A stretch of 64,000 bases of DNA, from NCBI GenBank assembly GCA_963989385.1, contig OZ022503.1, forward strand, positions 64,516,123 to 64,580,122, written 5' to 3'. Within the stretch, counting starts at the first letter, position 1; every line of letters begins with the position of its first letter. The translations under genes and the position numbers were made by a program. The notes under the pieces are model-generated. The model had not been told where the DNA came from, did not search any database, and saw only the letters and a program-made list of their open reading frames with translations. Positions 57,238 to 64,000 of this stretch are shown here, in pieces. This DNA is from Ctena decussata (Eukaryota; Mollusca; Bivalvia; Lucinida; Lucinidae).

Positions 57238-59951
57238 AATTTCTAAGACTACACATGGTAAGTGCTCGTTTGACTATGAATGGGGTAAATTTTCATTTTC
57301 GCAGAGTAGCATCATTAAAATTGCTCAAGTTTAAAGCCACTGAAAACGGGGTTGTAATTAATGCTTTCCCAAATTCTGTGCTCCATACACTAGAGCTGGA
57401 CTTAGGCAAGGCTGCATGCCAAAGAGATTGAAATTTAAGTTCTTCTGATGCGAGAATTTGAACCTCAACTCAGGATACTTTCATTTCTTCAAAGACACTT
57501 TCAGTGGGATTTTCGTAGAAATTCGAAATTTTAACGGCTAGCGGATGCGTAACGATTCTTCGAATTTTGCCATTATGCAATGAAAACAAAGGCATAACAA
57601 AAATGTTTATGAGGAAACTTACATAAAAGACGGGCAGGTAAAGTAATAATAATGACTTAAATATCACTATATTTTAATTCCAAGGGAGATAATCCGAGAA
57701 TTTGAAGAATATAAACCTCTCATGTAAAGCCCGAGCAAAAAATAATGGACACTTGTAGTATTTTTCGAGATTCCTTTATTATGACATTTTCTGCACAATA
57801 AAAAAATAATCCTGCGCATGCGCAAGAATAAGGTGCACTCCAGTTTGCTCTTATCGAATATTGCCAGATAACTCTGATGTTGAAAAGTACGGGTTGACGA
57901 TTTTCTGAACATTTTGTTCCATAGCGTCTCTCCAAACATATGTGAGCCTCAGGTAACTCAAATATACACTGGGTTCCTTGAAAATGTGGTCACTAGTTTG
58001 TATCGTTTCTTTTTTGACCGGGTATAATAATAAATAAAATACGTAAACTACATGTATTTTATTACTGTGTTTTAGAAAATCAGGTACTTAAAGCTTAATA
58101 AATATAGAGATTATTCTTTAGTTGTTTTGTTTTCTTCAGTTTTTTAGGAACTCATTTCTTGCTGTTGTAGTATGATAAATCACTGTTATTAGTCTGAAGG
58201 AAGACTAAGACAATATATGAGGTAACCAGAAACTAAATTCCCGAGTAACAGTTTCCCGGGTACATTGTAACAGTTTAATAATCACAATAACCGAGCAAAA
58301 TTTCTAGAAGCAGCATCACAGTATCCGAACGCACTTTACCATCTCTTCCGGTTTTCATAGCGTTGAATCGAGAGTACAAAATTCGCTTATAACCAGTAGT
58401 TGGAAATCATTATGTTTTGAGATTTTATCCGGAATCTGCTGCGTCATTTATACTTATTCAGCTTCGAAAATGTAAAGAGGTAAGTTAAATATAATTTGCT
58501 CTTCGGTCTTTTACTTTATTGCCCTGTACCATGTCGTGTATGGGTGGATAGTAATGAGTACAGTATTCAAATCGCCCTTGGCATGATTCTAAAACCATTT
58601 TGAGCCTTTTCTTACATGTTTTATAAAAATCTTTAAAATAAACGGAAGGCGTTATCAATCTACAGTTTGTTAGTTTTGATAGTAGGACGATAGCTAGGTT
58701 TTGTACGACACAAACTCGTGTTAAATAAGCTGCTCGGAATAAAATTTCTGTGACGGCCATGAGGTTTTCATTGTACAGGGCAATAAAGTAAAAGACCGAA
58801 GAGCAAATTATATTAGACTTACCTTTTTACATTTTCGAAGCTGAATAACTATAAATGACGCAGCAGATTCCGGATAAAATCTCAAAACATAATGATTTCC
58901 GACTACTGGTTATAAGCGAATTTTGTACTCTCGATTCAACGCTATGAAAACCGGAAGAGATGGTACAGTGCGTTCGGATACTGTGAGCATGTGATTAATT
59001 AAGGTTTACAACTCGCTTATATAAGGTCATAGAGGTTTCGTCGCGTGAAAAGGTTATGCGAAAAGCTATGAATCAGATCAGATTGCGAATCCACGCAATC
59101 TGAACAGGTATTCCCCTTTCGTATTTTTTACACTCTTTGCATCATGAGAAATCTAAATCTGAAAAGTAAAGAATAATCACTTTGCATGACTGCACAGGCT
59201 GGTTAGAATAATTACGCTTCTTTTCAAGCGACGCCAAATAGTTTCCATGAAAATTGAATACAATATTGTTTCGACTACAGAAAACAAATGAGCCACAGCA
59301 TGTAATTTCAAACAATGTGGCAATGAGCCTTCACTTGGTACATCAGCTGTCTGTCATACAGCCAACAGTGAGGCCTCTACAGACCCGGTATAAACGGTAA
59401 GGATAATTTGAATATCACATGACAAAAATTCCACTTTGTTGGAAGTCACATGATGTGGCCCAAATAGCAATGCACATTTTATAAATGAGCCGCGACACGA
59501 CAAAACCAACAAAGTGGATATGCGCCCAGCGCAGACTCGGATCAGCCTGGGCATCCGCCCAGTCTGATCAGAGTCTTCGGTGTCCGCATGGAGGTAGCTG
59601 AGACCCTAAACCACCCTTTAAGCGCTTAGTGGACAGTCTGACCAGACTGGGCGGATGACCAGGCTGATCTGAGTATGCGCTGGGCGCACAACCACATTGT
59701 TGGTTTTGTCGTGTCGCGGCTCAAATAAGGTTTGAATGTGACAACAATTTCCTACAATCTTTAAAACTGATTTTTTTGCAGACAAAGCAGGCCTCGTAAC
59801 TACAGACGTAGTAACAGATTCCTGCAATTTTGATGCCGACTTCCTTCTCGCTTGTAAAGACACACCGACAGAACCAGCCTGCACAACGGCCGGCGCAGCT
59901 TGTGGAATCTACATTGCTGGAGAATGGAATTGGGACTTACTTGGCAAATAA
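56277..59951 (+). CDS. Secreted 95-residue peptide with four cysteines
   Basis: Exon 1 (56277-56394) starts with ATG directly after an acceptor-like TTGTTTCCAG and encodes MKVLLQIFVFTMVVAVAVFM, LPVADTYA, a typical signal peptide with a likely cut after Ala28 (or Ala24). The donor is C|GTACGT. Exon 2 (59782-59951) follows a strong acceptor, TGATTTTTTTGCAG, and continues in phase 1. The mature part is about 67 residues, with HKAGLVTTDVVTDSCNFDAD and cysteines at 54, 64, 73 and 80 (spacings C-x9-C-x8-C-x6-C), ending GEWNWDLLGK. It is acidic and probably has two disulfides. AATAAA overlaps the stop codon (59947-59952). The pattern is not that of big defensins, mytilins or macins as I know them, so no function is assigned. 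A 5' UTR exon is implied if the upstream acceptor is used. The 3.4 kb intron carries an inverted repeat and a MITE. Confidence 0.65.
57010..57245. repeat. Low-complexity C/A and T-rich tracts in intron
   Basis: A C run followed by an A run lies at 57045-57069, and T8-10 runs separated by C at 57210-57238. This is simple-sequence DNA in the peptide-gene intron. Confidence 0.8.
58316..58986. mobile_element. Long-arm inverted-repeat element in intron
   Basis: The arms 58316-58530 and 58772-58986 are nearly identical inverted copies of about 215 bp (TCACAGTATCCGAACGCAC ... GGCAATAAAGTAAAAGACCG) around a 240 bp spacer. The 91-codon minus-strand frame at 58485-58760 spans the spacer but has no domain. 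No TSD was resolved. The high arm identity indicates a recent origin. Confidence 0.9.
59486..59723. mobile_element. Palindromic MITE, copy 7, 58 bp from a splice acceptor
   Basis: Full length. TGAGCCGCGACACGACAAAA ... TTTTGTCGTGTCGCGGCTCA is inverted with very few mismatches. It sits in the peptide-gene intron and ends 58 bp before exon 2. Confidence 0.95.
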
Positions 59952-59959
59952 ATAGACTG

Positions 59960-60545
59960 TACCTACAATATACATGACGTCGAAAGAATGTCGCACTAAC
60001 GTCGATGCGACGTAATGGCGTCTCATCGACGTTAGTACGACTTCATTTCGACGTCATGTACCCGCTTGTACATGACGTAAAAGCGATGTCTTACTGACGC
60101 CGATACGATAATGTTGTCGCATCGACTTTACAAGATACAAGATTTTATTCAGATAACCAACAGAGAAGAAGGTGTCCTCCGATAAATAAACACCCTATAC
60201 ACTTGAGTGTAAACAGATTCACCCCTCAACAGGCACAACACAGCCCACATAGAAATCCGTCTCATACTCTATGCCAGTTCGGTCACTGGACCGACACTGG
60301 GAATAAGAAGAGTCCATTCACACTCAACTGTAGAGAGTGACAACATACATACACACATGTGATATAAATGAACATACTTAGACTACACTAATTTAGTTGG
60401 ACGGACACACGGCGACAAGTGTGTGCAACTATGGTTACGTACCGTTGAGCCACTGGGGTAACGTCGATAAGAGAATTGAACTGAACTGAACTGAACACTA
60501 ATTTAGTACGACGTCATGTGCCCGCTGGGTAGCCGTGATCCGGTT
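59960..60545. repeat. ACGTCATG-rich element with SINE-like insertion
   Basis: ATACATGACGTCGA, CGACGTCATGTACCCGC and ACGACGTCATGTGCCCGC recur in both orientations at 59975-60125 and 60510-60535. Between them, about 60127-60505 reads on the minus strand as a short retroposon-like sequence starting with TTCAGTTCAGTTCAGTTC and ending in an AT-rich tail (ATCTTGTATCTTGTAA). The insert boundaries are approximate. Confidence 0.5.
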
Positions 60546-60549
60546 TCGT

Positions 60550-61225
60550 AAAATATCCGATAGATATTTTTGTGCCATCAAGATGTTTTACTAAGATTTA
60601 AATCTAGATATAATTTAATAAGCTATGTATTGAATAGTTACTTGAAAGTGGACTTGATAAGCTACCTGTACGCACATGTATACTGTATTGCAGGCACACA
60701 CGTACAATGTTGATTCAACGTTATGTGCCATGTAGGAAGTCAGTATCGAGGGAGGCGATAGAAAAAATTAGATTAAAACATGACTGTCTCTATAAAAGTG
60801 CAAGATCTAGAAGGGGAGAGGGGGGGGGGGGGGAGTTTTCAAGATACTTTGTACCATCATCCTGTCTAATCATGCTAGCTGATGTAAGGAAACCCCAGAC
60901 GATGGGTTTGATAGAATCTGTCATTTAAGGCTCATTAGACATGCAATTGCTTAATTAGATACCCGCATGTCTGCTTAAACCGCTGTTTACGGGCATGAGT
61001 GATGTTGCACATAACGCCTTCTGAAGCTATTGGTACTAAGTCCACTTTGTCCCTTACGTAAGTAAGAAACGAAGTGGACTATACCCTTGGTGTGTGCGAA
61101 GACGATAACATAAACGCACATTATCAGACTTGAATAAATTCGAGTATGCTAGTGTTGTTTCTTTCTCTGAATCCCATTCTGTTTCCAAAGGCAATCTTTA
61201 CATTTTTATTCGATGTGCTCCTTGC
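60550..61225. other. Intergenic, small hairpin and G run
   Basis: A G run at 60820-60834 and a hairpin at 61040-61080 (GTCCACTTTGTCCCTTAC / GAAACGAAGTGGAC). No gene is recognised. Confidence 0.4.
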
Positions 61226-61228
61226 TCC

Positions 61229-61377
61229 CAACTGATCCATAGTTTCAAATTTATTTAAGGAATGAATTTCATTTTTTCTGATGTTTATCGAAGTATAAAC
61301 TACATTGGGTCGCGTGCAAAGTAAATGAATCCCGAAGGACTTCATGTAAACTTTGCTAGCGACCCAATGTAGTTTAT
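61229..61377. mobile_element. Palindromic element P1, left part
   Basis: ATCGAAGTATAAACTACATT then GGGTCGCGTGCAAAGT ... ACTTTGCTAGCGACCC and AATGTAGTTTATA form an inverted repeat. The outer right end, TACTTCGATAAACACCAG, is displaced to 62650 by the inserted element. The intact relative is at 63408-63545. Confidence 0.9.
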
Positions 61378-61378
61378 A

Positions 61379-62649
61379 CGAGGGGCATTTCAGAAATAAT
61401 GTAAATGAGTCTGCAATTCCTTTGAATGTTGACCGATTCTTGAAATTTATGTCTTAACTTTTAGGTCTACATATCACCCAGTGACCTCCACTTTGAAAAA
61501 AATCAGTCACTAATATTTTCTTCAAAATATACCTTGGCAATTGTTGTTAGGGTAGGGACACTGAATAGAAATGGATGAAATATTTATGTGAAGACAAATT
61601 CATATTTTACTAACTCTGGATACAAACAGCTCTTGATTGATACATATAATATCTGTTTCACCGAAATTATTCCAGTATGCAAGTCATTATACCAGCTTTG
61701 CTTAAACATGAGATTTACTTTGCAAGATATGCTCATCATGAAACAATGTGCAATTCTTATGACGTCACTTCCTGTGCTAAATCGAAACGTAAAGTAAGCT
61801 TTTTAAACTTCGGTTTTGAGGTCAGTTAAGGTGAAAGTGAATATTTGACGGCAGAAATGAAACGAAAAATAATTAAAATTTGATTCGTCATGCTAGTTTC
61901 CTATAATAGATAATCTTTTACGGCACCTTAAACTCTTTTCTCAGTGGCCTACCTGAACTTTAACGATAAGTTATCCCATCCACCAACATGTTTCAATGTC
62001 CGTATGTCATATAAAATAAAACTTCTATTAAGTCTTTATGTATACATTTTGTTACCAATATATCCCTCTAGCTTTTGATATTAGACAACGTTAAATATAT
62101 TCAGTCGATATTTTTTATAAGAAGATAAGTTCATTTTATTGCATTCTATTTTTCATAAATGGCTGCTACTTTGCAACTTCCGATGTAGAGTTTGCACTTG
62201 TATCATCCAGTTTCATGAGTTATATCATGTTAATCGCAACAAAACATGCCGACCTAATCATTTCAGTAATAAAATGCCGGTCGTTTGTTATAATTTGATG
62301 TGAATAAGTCAGAAACCCCAATTTATTGATATAATGCGTTTGTAATAATTTTGCATTTATAACCACAAAGCAGAGGAAAAAGCTCGTTTATAATGTTATT
62401 TATGTAGAATCTGGAAACGATTTCTATATAGCTATCGTATTTTACATTTAAAAATGCACAGTTTCCAGTATCCACACCCTTATGACGTTTCAGCACGTGC
62501 TGCCATGCGAGGAAGACTTAAAAATTCTTTTATCACATACCATTCTAAAGCACTTGAATTTATCTTTCCAATGATATATAGACCTACTGCTAAATATCAA
62601 CCAGTAAGGTACTCTGAGCTCATTTACATTATTTCTGAAATGCCCCTCG
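61379..62649. mobile_element. 1.27 kb mariner-like element with TA duplication
   Basis: The TIRs CGAGGGGCATTTCAGAAATA and TATTTCTGAAATGCCCCTCG extend about 33 bp (to AATGTAAATGAG / CTCATTTACATT). TA is duplicated at 61377-61378 and 62650-62651. Comparison with 63508-63535 gives the empty site GTAGTTTATACTTCGATAAA. Internal frames (61588-61797, 62454-62660) show no DDE/D signature, so it is non-autonomous. Confidence 0.85.
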
Positions 62650-62875
62650 TACTTCGATAAACACCAGAAAAATTAAGTTCATTACTTATATTTAGTCTTT
62701 GAATGGACTGCCCAATTAAAATTAAGAAATTACAGTATGCATTTTTTTCTGGTTTCGTCACCAGATATTGTCAGGGTCACTGACGAGGCTTTATTAGCCG
62801 AAACTACGTAGTCTGGCCCATGTTACTACTTCTGTATGTATTCTCTGCTCTTGAAGGAACTTTTTTAGATTTAAT

Positions 62876-63392
62876 TTTACATTATTTTCTATCTATTGTT
62901 TGACCACAAATTTGCGTTAGTGGCCACAGTTGAAGCAGAAAAACATTTTTATACGCAGTTTTTCTTCTAAACGCGGAACAGCGTCAATGACGTAAAAACG
63001 ACGTCAATAACGTCGCCTACGTCCAATCATATTAGAGAACCATGGTCTATTTTGACGTCACTTTACGTCATGAAACGTTGCGTGAACCGATGTTGTTATT
63101 GAAGTATATTTACATTCTCAGAGCACTTATTGAAAAGCCCTATGGTAAACCATTAGAACGTAATGTAGTTTATACTTAAATAACTACATCGGTTCACGCG
63201 ACGTAAAATGCCGTTAAGTGACGTCAAAAAAATCATGGTCCTCTACAGCTGATTGGACGTACACGACGTTATGACGTCGTTGACGCTGTTCCGCTGTTAG
63301 TAGAAAAAGTGAGTATAAATGTTTCTCTTCTTCAACTGTAGCCCCTAACGTAAACTTGTAGTCAAATAATAGATAGAAAAGAATGTAAATAT
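62876..63392. mobile_element. Large palindrome P2 with CRE-like sites
   Basis: The arms 62876-63114 and 63177-63392 are diverged inverted copies (TCTATCTATTGTTTGACCAC / ACTTGTAGTCAAATAATAGA). Each arm carries TGACGTCA (63053-63060, 63219-63226) plus several ACGTCA/GACGT words. The centre holds TTAGAACGTAATGTAGTTTA, which reappears inverted at about 63550-63570. Confidence 0.85.
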
Positions 63393-63404
63393 AAGCAATG
63401 AACT

Positions 63405-63605
63405 TAATTTTTCTGGTGTTAATCGAAGTATAAACTACATTGGGTCGCTAGCAAAGTTTACACGAACCCCTTGGGGATTCACTTAATTTGCACGCGACCC
63501 AGTGTAGTTTATACTTCGATAAACACCAGAAAAATGAAATTTATTCTTTAAATAAACTACATTACGTTATTATGGTTTACAATAGGGATTTTCAATAAAT
63601 GCAAA
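63405..63605. mobile_element. Palindromic element P1', intact copy
   Basis: TTTTTCTGGTGTTAATCGAA ... ACATTGGGTCGCTAGCAAAG pairs with CTTTGCACGCGACCC-type sequence and TTCGATAAACACCAGAAAAA. It is followed by AAATAAACTACATTACGTTA, which pairs with the centre of P2. Confidence 0.85.
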
Positions 63606-63828
63606 TTCCAATTAACTGGCAATAATGGTTCTTCAGCACATAGGAACACACTTTTTCACCATAAGTACTTATATATGAGTAATTAATCTTTTTGCCATAT
63701 GCCACATGGAAACCCCACTCCCATCCCTGTTAAATGGACCTCTTAAATTAAATAAAGAACTGAAAAGATTTGCTCTTTCAAACGCGGGCGCACTGAATCA
63801 TTTATGCATAGTCAATGCAGAAACTATA

Positions 63829-64000
63829 TGAGCCACGACGTGAGAAAACCAACAATGTGGTTGTGCGCCCAGCGCAGACTCAGATCAGCCTGGGCATCCG
63901 CCCAGTCTGATCAGAGTCTTCGCTGTCCGCATGGAGGTAGCTTAGACCCTTAGCTATCCTTTAAGCGCTTAGCGAAGGGTCTGATCAGGCTGGGTAGATG
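63829..64000. mobile_element. Palindromic MITE, copy 8 (cut by window end)
   Basis: It begins TGAGCCACGACGTGAGAAAA and reaches the second arm (CTGATCAGGCTGGGTAGATG) at the last base of the window. Confidence 0.9.

Overview
This is AT-rich animal DNA with introns, GT-AG splice sites, AATAAA-type polyadenylation hexamers and a very high load of decayed mobile elements. Several features point to a marine bivalve, probably a venerid-like clam. These are a secreted coiled-coil/C1q-domain gene, many copies of a palindromic element beginning TGAGCCGCGACACGA, 'AGCTCACCTGG...CCAGGTGAGCG' elements, and remnants of an endonuclease/reverse-transcriptase LINE. The family names come from memory of mollusc genomes, because no search could be run.

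Only two protein genes can be supported. The first, on the minus strand at 15424-17391, is a three-exon gene for a secreted coiled-coil protein ending in a C1q domain. Its exon 1/2 join needs either a very short intron or a frameshift. The second, on the plus strand at 56277-59951, is a two-coding-exon gene for a 95-residue secreted peptide with four cysteines, spliced in phase across a 3.4 kb intron. Two weaker candidates are a possible terminal exon at 53028-53192 (plus) and a short hydrophobic ORF at 4251-4502 (minus).

Layout. 0-5 kb: intergenic, with a foldback element and a LINE tail. 5-8 kb: a foldback and a LINE copy split by a 227 bp MITE with a 5 bp target duplication. 9-15 kb: a decayed LINE 3' end and four palindromic MITE copies. 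15.4-17.4 kb: the C1q gene. 18.1-20.1 kb: a dead mariner and a TIR element with an internal duplication. 20.2-24.3 kb: four tandem units of about 953 bp whose joints cut a tRNA-like SINE head. 25.8-27.3 kb: an RT scrap and a TIR element. 28.2-33.6 kb: a second LINE copy split by a 4 kb nested foldback element. 34-39 kb: low-complexity DNA, small MITEs and diverged repeats. 40.7-47.8 kb: internally repetitive elements, a tRNA-Lys-like SINE and more MITEs. 48.4-55.4 kb: two foldback elements split by other insertions and an unusual RT pseudogene. 56.3-60 kb: the peptide gene, with an intronic 215 bp inverted repeat and a MITE. 61.2-63.6 kb: a cluster of interlocking palindromes, one holding a mariner-like element at a TA site whose empty version lies 2 kb away.

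The window is best read as a palimpsest of transposon insertions around two small secreted-protein genes. Several nesting events can be ordered from empty-site comparisons within the window itself.
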